NCBI GenBank assembly: GCA_029863125.1
Contig: JAOTWB010000002.1
Span: forward strand, 62,001-126,000
Length of the DNA stretch: 64,000 bases
Direction: 5' to 3'
DNA from: Gammaproteobacteria bacterium
GTDB taxonomy: Bacteria; Pseudomonadota; Gammaproteobacteria; Steroidobacterales; Woeseiaceae
How positions within the stretch are numbered: the first letter of the stretch is position 1; every line of letters begins with the position of its first letter. Shown here piece after piece: positions 36,692 to 45,253 of this stretch. The position numbers and the translations under genes are program-made. The notes below the pieces were generated by a model. That model was not told the origin of the DNA. It made no database searches and was given only the letters and a program-made list of their open reading frames with translations.

Positions 36692-38809
36692 ATGCACACA
36701 CAATCCAATGGGCGGTTCGTCGCCGCGACTCTGGCATTGATCACTGTGTTTCCCTCCGGGGCCGCCGAGGTCGAGACACAGCCGTTCGACGAAATCATCG
36801 TAACAGCGGACTTCCGGCAACGCTCTGTCAGTGAGATTCCCGCCAGCGTCAGCGTGCTGGACGCGGAATTCATCGAGCAAGGCGCGGTCCAGCACTTCGA
36901 AGAATTGATCAATGCAGTTCCTAATCTCAACTGGTCGGGCGACGGGCATCGTGCCCGGTACTTCCAGATCCGGGGCATTGGTGAGCTGGAGCAATACGAG
37001 GGTGCACCGAACCCATCCGTTGGGTTCCTGATCGATGACATCGACTTCAGCGGCATCGGCACGGTCGCGACCCTATTCGACGTCGAATCGGTTGAGGTGT
37101 TGCGCGGATCGCAGGGCAGCCGTTACGGGGCGAATGCCCTGGGTGGGCTGATTTACGTGCAGAGTGCCCAGCCATCGGCGGAGCGGGACGGGCGCCTGCA
37201 GCTGAGCGTCGGCGACGACGACACCGTCGCGCTGGGGATGGCTTTCAGTGGAGCGCTGGCAGAAAACGAGACGACGACATTTCGCGTCAGCGCGCAGAAG
37301 CATGAGAGCAACGGGTTTCGCAGCAACAGCTACCTCGGTCGCGACGATACCAACGGTCGCGATGAATCAGCGCTGCGCTTGCGCTTGCGATACAAACCGT
37401 CCGCGACGTTGGAAGCCATCCTGTCAGTCCTTTACAGCGATATCAACAACGGTTACGACGCATTCGCGCTGGATAACAGCTATACGATGTTGTCCGACAA
37501 GCCGGGCCAGGATGCGCAGCAAAGCACGGGAGCTTCACTACGGCTCGACTGGTCGGCTTTCGAATTCATGACCCTTACCTCGGTTACCGCGGTCGCTGAT
37601 TCGGATATCGACTTCGCTTTTGATGCCGATTGGGGCAACGACGACAGCTGGGCGCCGGTGACCTACGACTACGTATCGGCCAGCGATCGCACGCGCCAGA
37701 CTGTTAGTCAGGAATTTCGACTTGCATCGAATGACACGGGGCGGACTTTTAATGCGACCACCGATTGGCTCGTCGGGCTTTACGCGCAAAATCTTAGGGA
37801 CGAGCTGCTGACGGTCAACCGGGGCGACTATTACGATCCTTTTTTTGACTTCGCGGACAGTCTCGACGACAGCTTCGGCAGCGATTTCGAGGCGACGAGT
37901 ACCGCGCTATTTGGCCAGATGGAGCGCACAATCGGTGCGGCCACCCGACTGGGACTCGGGCTTCGCGTCGAGCATCGTTCCAGCGACTATGTCGATACGA
38001 GCGCGCTCCGGGCGCGGCCATCGGAAAGCATGTGGGGTGGAGAACTCAGTGTAAGCCATGACCACTCCGCCGTGCTCAGCAGCTTCGTGAGCCTGACGAA
38101 GGGCTACAAGGCCGGCGGTTTTAATCTGGGTGCCGTGCCGCCTGGACGGAGGGACTTCGGCGAAGAGCAGCTGTGGAGTATCGAGGCGGGCATCAAATCA
38201 CTCCTTGCCGACAATACGCTGATGCTCAACGCGTCGTTGTTCCTTAGCCGTCGTGACGACCAGCAGGTACGCACGTCGTTTCAGCTCATACCGGGCGACC
38301 CGGCGTCATTCGTGTTCCTGACCGATAACGCGGCAGAGGGGAAAACACTTGGCGCCGAGACGGAGCTTCGCTGGTTTGTGTCGGACGAATGGGAACTCTA
38401 TGCGAACCTTGGTTTGCTGCGCGCGAGTTTCGACGAATTCATGGCCCCACAGGGCAACCTCGGCGGTCGCGACCAGGCCCACGCTCCGCGGTACACTGCG
38501 GCCGCGGGTGCTGCGTATCGCAATGCAAATGGTTTATTTGCCCGCCTGGATGCCACGGCGCGCGATGAATTCTATTTCGACGTCAGTCACGATCAAAAGT
38601 CGAAGGCCTACGAGTTATTCAATGCGCGTATCGGCTATGAATGGGATAGCTGGTTGATGCAGCTGTGGGTGCGAAATATATTCGACGAGACTTACGCCGT
38701 GCGTGGTTTTTACTTTGGAAATGAGCCGCCGGATTTCCCAGATATGTTATACACCCGCCTGGGCGACCCGCGTCACGCAGGCGTCACTATTGAAAAGAGG
38801 TTCGACTAA
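36692..38809 (+). CDS. TonB-dependent receptor, TPP-riboswitch controlled (predicted thiamine receptor)
   Basis: A 705-residue outer-membrane receptor. The signal peptide is FVAATLALITVFPSGAAE and the TonB-box-like segment is FDEIIVTAD, followed by a plug domain (SEIPASVSVLDAEFIEQGAV; VEVLRGSQGSRYGANALGGL). The remainder is an alternating beta-barrel ending in the aromatic YTRLGDPRHAGVTIEKRFD, with a terminal Phe near the end. The TPP riboswitch and the downstream PnuT and kinase genes indicate thiamine or a thiamine derivative as ligand. This matches known TPP-regulated receptors (OMR1-type). It overlaps the next gene at TAATG. Confidence 0.93.
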   Translation: MHTQSNGRFVAATLALITVFPSGAAEVETQPFDEIIVTADFRQRSVSEIPASVSVLDAEFIEQGAVQHFEELINAVPNLNWSGDGHRARYFQIRGIGELEQYEGAPNPSVGFLIDDIDFSGIGTVATLFDVESVEVLRGSQGSRYGANALGGLIYVQSAQPSAERDGRLQLSVGDDDTVALGMAFSGALAENETTTFRVSAQKHESNGFRSNSYLGRDDTNGRDESALRLRLRYKPSATLEAILSVLYSDINNGYDAFALDNSYTMLSDKPGQDAQQSTGASLRLDWSAFEFMTLTSVTAVADSDIDFAFDADWGNDDSWAPVTYDYVSASDRTRQTVSQEFRLASNDTGRTFNATTDWLVGLYAQNLRDELLTVNRGDYYDPFFDFADSLDDSFGSDFEATSTALFGQMERTIGAATRLGLGLRVEHRSSDYVDTSALRARPSESMWGGELSVSHDHSAVLSSFVSLTKGYKAGGFNLGAVPPGRRDFGEEQLWSIEAGIKSLLADNTLMLNASLFLSRRDDQQVRTSFQLIPGDPASFVFLTDNAAEGKTLGAETELRWFVSDEWELYANLGLLRASFDEFMAPQGNLGGRDQAHAPRYTAAAGAAYRNANGLFARLDATARDEFYFDVSHDQKSKAYELFNARIGYEWDSWLMQLWVRNIFDETYAVRGFYFGNEPPDFPDMLYTRLGDPRHAGVTIEKRFD

Positions 38810-39057
38810 TGAAAGTAGCTGTTGACATCAGCCTGTACCCGCTCGATGCGGATTTCATTCCGCCGATCAAAGATGTAATCGCGCGCCTGAATGATCATGA
38901 GCGACTCGAGGTATGGACGAATGCGATGAGCACGCAGGTCGTCGGCGAGTTCGATGACGTCATGGACGCATTGCGCCAGGAAATCGGTGCGACGTTCAAA
39001 CAGCTGCCCAAGGCCGTGTTCGCGATCAAGATTCTGAACAACCCGATCTTCGGATAG
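38809..39057 (+). CDS. YkoF/MTH1187-like thiamine-binding-type protein
   Basis: An 82-residue cytoplasmic protein; its ATG overlaps the receptor stop. The sequence KVAVDISLYPLDADFIPPIK and LEVWTNAMSTQVVGEFDDVM fits the small ferredoxin-like YkoF/MTH1187 (DUF77) superfamily. Its members bind thiamine or hydroxymethylpyrimidine-like ligands. There is no signal peptide. It sits between the receptor and PnuT in a TPP-controlled operon, so it probably binds thiamine inside the cell. Homology is judged from pattern only. Confidence 0.78.
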   Translation: MKVAVDISLYPLDADFIPPIKDVIARLNDHERLEVWTNAMSTQVVGEFDDVMDALRQEIGATFKQLPKAVFAIKILNNPIFG

Positions 39058-39059
39058 CC

Positions 39060-39668
39060 GTGTCGTCGCTGCTGGCCCCGTTTATTGAGCAGGCGCAGGC
39101 GTTTTCGGCGCTCGAGGTAATTGCGGTGGTGTTGGCGATCGGGTACCTGTTGCTGGCGATACGGCAGAACATCTGGTGCTGGCTCTGCGCGGGAGTCAGC
39201 ACCGCGATTTACATCTGGCTGTTTATCGGTGCCCGGCTGTATATGGAATCGGTGCTGAATGGTTTCTATTTCATCATGGCGATTTATGGATGGTACTTTT
39301 GGACCACTGGCGCGGAACAAAACCACGAGCGGCCTGTCGTTACGTGGCCGACGCAAACGCATGCCGCGGCGATCGTTGTTATACTCGCCGTCAGCCTGGT
39401 CAACGGCTATTTACTGGACCGTTACACCAATGCTGCATTTCCTTACATAGACTCTATGACAACTTGGTCCGCCATCTGGGCAACCTTCCTTGTCGCGCGC
39501 AAGGTGCTTGAAAACTGGTGGTACTGGCTGGGAATCGATATGGCATCGGTCTTCATTTACTGGGTACGTGACCTGCAGCTCACATCATTGCTGTTCGTTG
39601 TCTACGTCATTATGATTCCGTTCGGCCTCGTCAGCTGGAGCCGGTCGATGCGAAGGCAACGAGCATGA
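39060..39668 (+). CDS. pnuT: PnuC-family transporter, predicted thiamine transporter PnuT
   Basis: A 202-residue inner-membrane protein; GTG start 3 bp after the preceding stop. About seven hydrophobic helices are visible. The PnuC motif region is IWCWLCAGVSTAIYIWLFIG with YMESVLNGFYFIMAIYGWYF. PnuC transports nicotinamide riboside and PnuT homologues transport thiamine by facilitated diffusion, relying on an intracellular kinase for trapping. The TPP riboswitch upstream decides for thiamine. Its stop overlaps the kinase start by ATGA, which fits coupled transport and phosphorylation. Confidence 0.9.
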   Translation: MSSLLAPFIEQAQAFSALEVIAVVLAIGYLLLAIRQNIWCWLCAGVSTAIYIWLFIGARLYMESVLNGFYFIMAIYGWYFWTTGAEQNHERPVVTWPTQTHAAAIVVILAVSLVNGYLLDRYTNAAFPYIDSMTTWSAIWATFLVARKVLENWWYWLGIDMASVFIYWVRDLQLTSLLFVVYVIMIPFGLVSWSRSMRRQRA

Positions 39669-40477
39669 CAGCGGCGCGGTCGCCCGAAGAAGTATTCCGC
39701 TACCTGCCGGAGTGGCAGGGCGCCACCTTGACGGTACTTTCCGGTGGCCGGACGAATCGTACGTGGCTGCTTGAAAAAAACGGTCGCAAGGCCGTTCTCA
39801 AAATCGACGCAGAGCCCCGCACGGCCCCTTATATTGAAAGACGTGCAGAGGCAAAGGTGCAAACGGCCGCGGCACAGGCCGGACTCGCGAGCCCTGTTCT
39901 TTTTGCCGATCGCCAGGTCTATCTCACCGAGTATGTCGAGGGCGCCCCGTGGAATCCTGTCGACCTCGACAAGGAAGGCAAGATTGAACAACTCGCCTCG
40001 GCGCTACGGCGCCTGCATTCACTGCCGAAAACAGGCCGATCATTCGATGCGCGCGGAGCAGCGAAACTGTATGTGCAGGCTATCGAAAATCCGGACAAGG
40101 ACCTTATCGCCACGTGCCTCGGTGTGATCAAGAAGGTTCGGCTGCCGAGCTATCTTTGTTGCTGTCATAACGACCTCGTTGCCGAGAACATCATTACCGC
40201 GCCCGATCTCAAGTTTCTCGACTGGGAGTATGCCTGCGACAACAACCCGTTGTTCGATCTGGCCACGATCGTAGAGCACCACGAATTGAGCGAGGCGCAG
40301 GCGAGAGCGATCCTGGATGCGTATTTCGACGGTTCGGGAGCGTCGTGGTACGAGAAACTGGTAGAACAGCAGCGACTGTACCTCGCTTTGCTATGGCTGT
40401 GGTTGGCGTCGCGACCCGATAGTTCAAACAAAGCGATCAACCGTCTGGGCGAGCGTGTGGCTACCAGCTGTTTCTGA
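39665..40477 (+). CDS. APH/choline-kinase-fold phosphotransferase, predicted thiamine kinase
   Basis: A 270-residue protein with the small-molecule kinase pattern. The nucleotide loop is VLSGGRTNRTWLLE, with Lys in KAVLKID. The Brenner-type motif is CCHNDLVAENI (catalytic Asp near residue 164) and the metal Asp is in LKFLDWEYACDNNPLFDLA. It resembles ThiK/LicA-like kinases. With PnuT and the TPP riboswitch the likely reaction is thiamine to thiamine monophosphate, trapping imported vitamin. Other operons of this type use a pyrophosphokinase (Tnr3/ThiN-like). Its 3' end overlaps the convergent hydrolase gene by 17 bp. Confidence 0.83.
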   Translation: MTAARSPEEVFRYLPEWQGATLTVLSGGRTNRTWLLEKNGRKAVLKIDAEPRTAPYIERRAEAKVQTAAAQAGLASPVLFADRQVYLTEYVEGAPWNPVDLDKEGKIEQLASALRRLHSLPKTGRSFDARGAAKLYVQAIENPDKDLIATCLGVIKKVRLPSYLCCCHNDLVAENIITAPDLKFLDWEYACDNNPLFDLATIVEHHELSEAQARAILDAYFDGSGASWYEKLVEQQRLYLALLWLWLASRPDSSNKAINRLGERVATSCF

Positions 40478-41252
40478 GTTCGCGGAGCTTGAGAAATACG
40501 GCGCGCGCATCGGGTTTGTTCCCGAGCCCGGGGAACTCTTCGGCAAGCTTCTGAACGACAGTCGGACTCTGAAGGCGAAGGAATGTATTGATGTCACGCT
40601 CCTGTGCCATCGATGTCACGAGTGCGTCCGCGGGGTCCTGGTTCTCATAGTCCCGGAACATCCGGCGGGCGACTTTGTTGTCGGGCTCACGGTCCAGCGT
40701 GAACGCAAGATTGTTCAGAAGATAATCATGGCCCGGGTAGACAAGGGTGTTGTCAGCGAGTGCGTTCAGCTGCTTGTCGAAAGTCTCGTATAGCTCTTCG
40801 GGATGACCGCCGTTGTGACAGTTACCGGCGCCCGCATTGAACAGGGTATCGCCACTGAATAATCCGGGCTGATCTGTGTGCGACAGCAGGCAAATGTGGC
40901 ACATCGTGTGGCCCGGTGTATCGAGACATTCGAGTTCGACGCTTTTGCCGACCTTGATAATGTCACCGGCGCCGACGCCGCGATCCACGTTGGGTATGCG
41001 ATTCTTCGCATTCATGTGGGCGATGATTTTCGCGCCGGTTGCCTTGACGACGCCTCTGTTGCCGCCAATGTGATCACCGTGCTCGTGGGTGTTCAGCACC
41101 TGTGAAATTATCCAGCCCTTGTCTTTAGCGACGACCAGGCATTTCCTGAAGTCCAGCGGATCGATCGCGAGCGCGTCGCCGGTCTCGGGGCAGGCGATCA
41201 GGTAGTTGAAATTGCGATACGCATTGCCGGTCCAGATTTGTTCGACAATCAC
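40461..41252 (-). CDS. Metallo-beta-lactamase-fold hydrolase, hydroxyacylglutathione-hydrolase-like
   Basis: About 263 residues from the GTG at 41252, which forms a GTGA overlap with the upstream amidohydrolase stop. The metal-binding motif THEHGDHIGGN is near residue 52, followed by DTPGHTMCHICLL, FSGDTLFNAGAGNCHNGG and VYPGHDYLLNNLAF. These features are typical of glyoxalase II. It would cleave S-lactoylglutathione or a related thioester. No glyoxalase I gene is adjacent. The gene converges on the thiamine kinase gene. Confidence 0.88.
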   Translation of the reverse strand: MIVEQIWTGNAYRNFNYLIACPETGDALAIDPLDFRKCLVVAKDKGWIISQVLNTHEHGDHIGGNRGVVKATGAKIIAHMNAKNRIPNVDRGVGAGDIIKVGKSVELECLDTPGHTMCHICLLSHTDQPGLFSGDTLFNAGAGNCHNGGHPEELYETFDKQLNALADNTLVYPGHDYLLNNLAFTLDREPDNKVARRMFRDYENQDPADALVTSMAQERDINTFLRLQSPTVVQKLAEEFPGLGNKPDARAVFLKLRELRNSW

Positions 41253-42922
41253 CTGTCGTTGACCTCCGCGTTTGCATCGTAGACTTTTTCGCCGCCCACC
41301 CATGTTTGCAGGACGATGATGTCGTCGATCTGGGAGGCAGGAATCGTGAAGTAGTCACGGTCGATGATTATGAAATCAGCCCATTTGCCCGGCTCGAGGC
41401 TGCCAACGCGTTTCTCCTGGTGAGCGGAGTAGGCCGCAGCCAGCGTGAACGAATGCAGGGCTTCGGCCCGTGTCAGGGCCTGGTCCGCATACCAGCCGTC
41501 CTGTGGCTCACCGTCGCGGCCCTGCCGCGTAACCGCGGCATACAAGCCATGGAACGGGTTGGAAAGCTCAACCGGGAAATCGGAGCCGCTCGCAATCACG
41601 GCACCTGAATCCAGCAGGCGTCGCCACGCGTAGCCACCCAGTATCCTGTCGGGTCCGATACGGTCCTCGGCCATGTTCATGTCGCTGGTCGCATGTGTCG
41701 GTTGCATCGACGCGATGACGCCTAGCTCCGCGAATCGCGGGATGTCCTCGAGGGCAATAATCTGCGCGTGTTCGACGCGATTGCGAAACGCCGATGGTTT
41801 TCCCTGTTGCGCCGTGTCAAAAGCATCCAGCGCCATGCGGTTGCCGAGATCACCGATCGCGTGAATGCCGACCTGGAAGCCCATACCATTGGCTTTGGCG
41901 ACCATCCGATCAAGCTCGTCCTGCGTCCAGAACGCGAGGCCACGGTTTTCGGCGTCGTCGGAATAAGGTTCGATCATCGCAGCGCCGCGACTACCCAGGG
42001 CGCCGTCGGCGTAGAGTTTGACGGAGGCGATCTCGAGTCGGTCGTTCCCATAAGCGCGCAGGGGTTTGCCAATTGCGTCCAGGACTTCGCCGGCGCCGCC
42101 GGTCATGGCGTAGATGCGCATGTCGAGCTCGTCGTTGTCTGCCATCGAGATATAGACTTCGGCGTTCATGAGGTCAATGCCCGCGTCATGGACGCCGGTC
42201 ATGCCTTCCGCGACCAGTGCGTCGACCGCGCTTATCAGGGCCTGCCGATAGTCGCTTTTGTCGGGTTTCGGCAAGTGTCGCTCGACGAGGTCCATCGCGA
42301 GATCGATGAAAACGCCGGTAGCCTGCCCGTTGTCGTCGCGGAGTATCTTGCCGCCAACCGGGTCCGGTGTGTCGTTGTCGATGCCGGCCAGTCTCATCGC
42401 AGTGGTGTTAGCCCATGCGGCATGTCCGTCGATACGGCGTAACCAGACCGGCCGATCATTGACGACAGCATCGATATCCGCCGCGGTCGGGAATTCCTTC
42501 ACGGGCCACAGGACCTGGTTCCAGCCGCGACCCAGTATCCAGCGCGCGTGCGGATGTTCCTCTGCATAGGCACGTATTCGATTCGCCGCTTCGTCCACAC
42601 TGGGCACACCCGTGATGTCGAGGCTGGTCTGCAAAAAACCCAGCCCATAAACATGTGCGTGCGCATCGATAAGACCCGGCAGCACCGTCGACCCGCCACC
42701 GTCAATCTGAGTGGCACCCGACCTTTCGGCGTGCAGCTCATCGCCGCCAGTCGCGACCACCTTGCCTGTGTCGTCGAACACCAGTACGGAGAACTGGCGA
42801 ATGCCGTCGTTGCTCGAAGTGTAGCCGTTGACGTTGTGCAGGACCGTTTCGGCCGCTGCAGGGTCGTACAACAAGCACACAAAGGCAGTATAAACTATTG
42901 ATTTAAATCGAGTATTTGACAT
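41249..42922 (-). CDS. Exported metal-dependent amidohydrolase (YtcJ-like, amidohydrolase_3)
   Basis: About 557 residues from the ATG at 42922, which has GAGAG upstream and starts a signal peptide (FKSIVYTAFVCLLYDPAAA). The metal-binding DAHAHVYG motif is near residue 85, and the long middle region has VHDAGIDL, KLYADGALGSRGAAM, GIHAIGDLGNR and VEHAQIIAL. The C-terminus has GSDFPVE and SLEPGKWADFIIIDRDYF. Members hydrolyse N-substituted amides or related cyclic amides in the periplasm. The natural substrate is unknown. The glyoxalase-II-like gene overlaps its end and is probably cotranscribed. Confidence 0.88.
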   Translation of the reverse strand: MSNTRFKSIVYTAFVCLLYDPAAAETVLHNVNGYTSSNDGIRQFSVLVFDDTGKVVATGGDELHAERSGATQIDGGGSTVLPGLIDAHAHVYGLGFLQTSLDITGVPSVDEAANRIRAYAEEHPHARWILGRGWNQVLWPVKEFPTAADIDAVVNDRPVWLRRIDGHAAWANTTAMRLAGIDNDTPDPVGGKILRDDNGQATGVFIDLAMDLVERHLPKPDKSDYRQALISAVDALVAEGMTGVHDAGIDLMNAEVYISMADNDELDMRIYAMTGGAGEVLDAIGKPLRAYGNDRLEIASVKLYADGALGSRGAAMIEPYSDDAENRGLAFWTQDELDRMVAKANGMGFQVGIHAIGDLGNRMALDAFDTAQQGKPSAFRNRVEHAQIIALEDIPRFAELGVIASMQPTHATSDMNMAEDRIGPDRILGGYAWRRLLDSGAVIASGSDFPVELSNPFHGLYAAVTRQGRDGEPQDGWYADQALTRAEALHSFTLAAAYSAHQEKRVGSLEPGKWADFIIIDRDYFTIPASQIDDIIVLQTWVGGEKVYDANAEVNDR

Positions 42923-43040
42923 TTCTCTCTCAAGTGGTGCTGATCCTTGCGGCTTCCCCCTGCGGCTTGCCGCCATGCGGCATTAGCCGCGACACGTTAA
43001 TATTGACCTCTTTTGCACGCGGCATGTCAAACCCTGCCGT

Positions 43041-43148
43041 ATGAAAACAGCGTGGAGTCCTGCAATGGATAAGCTGATTTGGAAAAAATCACTCGGCTTG
43101 TCGGGGGATAAAGTCGAAATCGTCGGTTCTGATGACGTTTTCAGATAA
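43041..43148 (+). CDS. Small ORF (35 codons) abutting the FAH gene
   Basis: A short open frame from ATG 43041 (a second in-frame ATG at 43065 has GGAG upstream) ends with TAA directly before the ATG of the next gene (TAAATG). The product (35 residues, ends EIVGSDDVFR) has no recognisable domain. It may be a leader or coupling ORF, or chance. There is no codon-usage test available by eye. Confidence 0.3.
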   Translation: MKTAWSPAMDKLIWKKSLGLSGDKVEIVGSDDVFR

Positions 43149-44003
43149 ATGCGCTTAGTCAGTTTCATACACGAGGACGAACCGGGCTATGGTCTCTCGG
43201 ACGGCGGCCGCGTTCGCGAGGCCAGCGCCGCATTTCGCGAGCGATTCGTTGATCTTCGGGCCGTGATTGCGGCGGGGGTCGAACGTGAACTGGCCGACGA
43301 CGTTGGGGGCGCGGTCTACAGTGCTTCCGAGCTGCGCTTTGTTCCCGTGATCCCGAGCCCTGACAAGATCCTGTGTGTTGGCGTCAACTACCGGCCGCAC
43401 ATCGAGGAAATGGGGCGGCAGGTGCCCGACCACCCGGTCGTGTTTGTCCGGTTTCCGGCCAGCCTGGTTGGGCACGGTGAACCCATCCTTCGTCCACATG
43501 CCTCAGAACAGTTTGATTTCGAGGGTGAGTTAGCCGTCGTGATTGGCCGGCGCGCACGCCACGTCAAACGAGACCACGCACTCGACTATGTCGCGGGCTA
43601 CTGCTGCTTCATGGACGGCTCGATTCGGGATTGGCAAAGGCATACGCAGCAGTTCACGCCAGGCAAGAACTTTCATCACAGTGGTGCGATGGGTCCGTGC
43701 ATCGTTACCACGGACGAGATTCCGGATCCGTCCGTGCTGACACTCACGACGTTCGTCAACGGCGAGGTAATGCAGCGCGGGCGTGTGGCCGACCTGGTTT
43801 TCGATATTCCGGCGCTGATCGAGTATTGCTCAACGTTCTCGGAGCTGCTGCCTGGCGACATCATTGCGACGGGCACACCGGGTGGTGTCGGAGCCGCGCG
43901 TACGCCGCCCGTCTGGCTGCGGGCGGGCGACACGGTGGAGATTGAGATTCCCGGCGTTGGCCGTTTGCGAAATCCCGTGCTGGACGAATCGCCGCCAGAG
44001 TGA
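43149..44003 (+). CDS. Fumarylacetoacetate hydrolase (FAH) family protein
   Basis: A 284-residue protein of the FAH fold. It has KILCVGVNYRPHIEEMG, the metal-binding Glu-x-Glu in FDFEGELAVVIG, YCCFMDGSIRDWQRHTQQFT (catalytic His region) and TPGGVGAARTPPVWLRAGDT. The family cleaves or hydrates beta-diketo or oxo-acid substrates such as acylpyruvates and 2-oxo-hept-3-ene-dioate. Length is as for acylpyruvate/ureidoglycolate lyase-type members. No catabolic partner genes are adjacent, so the substrate remains open. Confidence 0.88.
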   Translation: MRLVSFIHEDEPGYGLSDGGRVREASAAFRERFVDLRAVIAAGVERELADDVGGAVYSASELRFVPVIPSPDKILCVGVNYRPHIEEMGRQVPDHPVVFVRFPASLVGHGEPILRPHASEQFDFEGELAVVIGRRARHVKRDHALDYVAGYCCFMDGSIRDWQRHTQQFTPGKNFHHSGAMGPCIVTTDEIPDPSVLTLTTFVNGEVMQRGRVADLVFDIPALIEYCSTFSELLPGDIIATGTPGGVGAARTPPVWLRAGDTVEIEIPGVGRLRNPVLDESPPE

Positions 44004-44112
44004 CCGCTTAAGCGTTGATTTTTCAGGCAATCATGACCTGAACAAAGCGTTGTGTTTTTACCACACTAAAAGCGGGGCCATCGAGATCGTGGCTGGAAGT
44101 CGTCTAAAGGAT

Positions 44113-44295
44113 TGACAAAACGAGGGTTTTCTGCGAATTTGAACGCGAGTAAACGTAGCCTTTCCACAACACCTTTGGTCGGGCAACGATTGAAAGACGC
44201 CTTCAGGTACGACTTGGCGGGGGACTCGGGGGGCCAGGAACCACGTGCTAACGTAGGTTTGGAAAAAGCGGTTTCGCAAGGAACCGCTTTTTTTT
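44113..44295 (+). ncRNA. Candidate small RNA transcript ending in a terminator
   Basis: The 317-bp gap between the FAH gene and the dehalogenase gene holds TTGACA at 44113-44118, a weak -10-like GAATTT at 44135-44140, about 110 nt without a credible ORF, and a strong hairpin with a T-tract at 44263-44295. The layout fits an independent transcript of about 150 nt. The motif AACGTAG occurs twice (near 44151 and 44250). No known RNA family is recognised. The weak -10 makes this tentative. Confidence 0.35.
44263..44295 (+). terminator. Bidirectional Rho-independent terminator
   Basis: AAAAAGCGGTT (44263-44273) pairs with AACCGCTTTTT (44282-44292) around an 8-nt loop. Eight T residues run from 44288 to 44295 on the + strand. 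On the - strand the same hairpin ends in five T residues, so it can also terminate the convergent dehalogenase gene. Confidence 0.88.
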
Positions 44296-44320
44296 GTCTG
44301 GAGTTCCTGGCTTTCTCGTC

Positions 44321-45199
44321 CTAGACGAGGTGCTCCAGCCAGTCACGCACCGCAGCCGCGATTTCCCGCGGAGAGTCTTCCTGGATGAAGTGGCTGCCTG
44401 CCACCGTCACCTCCGTCTGGTTTGGAAAGTCCCGGCAGAACTCTCGTTGCGGTCCCGTGAGAATGGCTCCCGGTTCCGCGTTAATGAACAGTTTCGGTGT
44501 CTTGGATTCTTTTAACCAGTCGGCGTACCGGGCGACGATCTCATGGACGTCCGGCGGTTCGCCGTCCAGCGGAATCTGGCGCGGCCAGGTCAATGTTGGC
44601 CGTCGGGATTCGCCCCTGTTCTGGAACGGCCGCCGGTAGACATCCATTTCGTCGTCGGTCAGGCCGCGGAGTACGGAGCCGGGCAGCACGCGCTCTACGA
44701 AAATATTTTTCTCCAGCACCATCGTCTCGCCGGCTTCGGAACGAAAACCCTGAAACAAAAGGCGAACTGCCTCTGGCCACTCGTCCCAGCTCATCGGCCG
44801 AACGATGCCTTCCATGTATGCGATCCCGCGAACGTTATCGGCGTGCTGGCAGGCCCAGTCGAAGCCCAGCGCTGAGCCCCAATCGTGGACCACGAAAGTA
44901 ACGTTGTCGGTGACGCCTATACGTTGCCAGGCCGCGAACAGGTAATCTCGATGCTCGATGTATCGGTAGCTATCGGGTCCCGGGTTGTCGAGTTTGTCGG
45001 AGTCGCCCATGCCGATCAGATCTACAGCGATACAGCGTCCGTGATTCTTCAGCTCCGGCATTATGTTGCGCCACAGGTAGGACGAGGTCGGGTTACCATG
45101 TTGAAAAACAATAGGGTCGCCTTTGCCCATTTCGATGTAGGCCATGCGCTTGCCGTTAACGTCAACGTACTTTTTCGGGTGTTCGGTGGCTGAAATCAC
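44321..45199 (-). CDS. Haloalkane dehalogenase (alpha/beta hydrolase, HLD-II type)
   Basis: A 292-residue enzyme carrying the complete HLD catalytic set. Halide-binding Asn is in [14 protein letters not shown]. The nucleophilic Asp and second halide-binding Trp are in [11 protein letters not shown]. The Glu is in the AYMEGIVRP strand end, as in subfamily II (LinB/DhaA). The catalytic His is in GSHFIQED. The N-terminus [20 protein letters not shown] is also typical. These enzymes hydrolyse carbon-halogen bonds of haloalkanes to alcohols and halide in the cytoplasm. The gene appears monocistronic, with the strong terminator directly downstream. Confidence 0.92.
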   Translation of the reverse strand: MISATEHPKKYVDVNGKRMAYIEMGKGDPIVFQHGNPTSSYLWRNIMPELKNHGRCIAVDLIGMGDSDKLDNPGPDSYRYIEHRDYLFAAWQRIGVTDNVTFVVHDWGSALGFDWACQHADNVRGIAYMEGIVRPMSWDEWPEAVRLLFQGFRSEAGETMVLEKNIFVERVLPGSVLRGLTDDEMDVYRRPFQNRGESRRPTLTWPRQIPLDGEPPDVHEIVARYADWLKESKTPKLFINAEPGAILTGPQREFCRDFPNQTEVTVAGSHFIQEDSPREIAAAVRDWLEHLV

Positions 45200-45253
45200 G
45201 GCCGTCTCCGTTATCTGCTACATTCGACAACCCTAACAAGAGAGGTGGGGAAT

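Noticed and set aside
44112-44324. A 70-codon + strand frame in the FAH-dehalogenase gap
   Set aside because: It reads through the strong terminator hairpin and T-tract and has no SD or recognisable domain.
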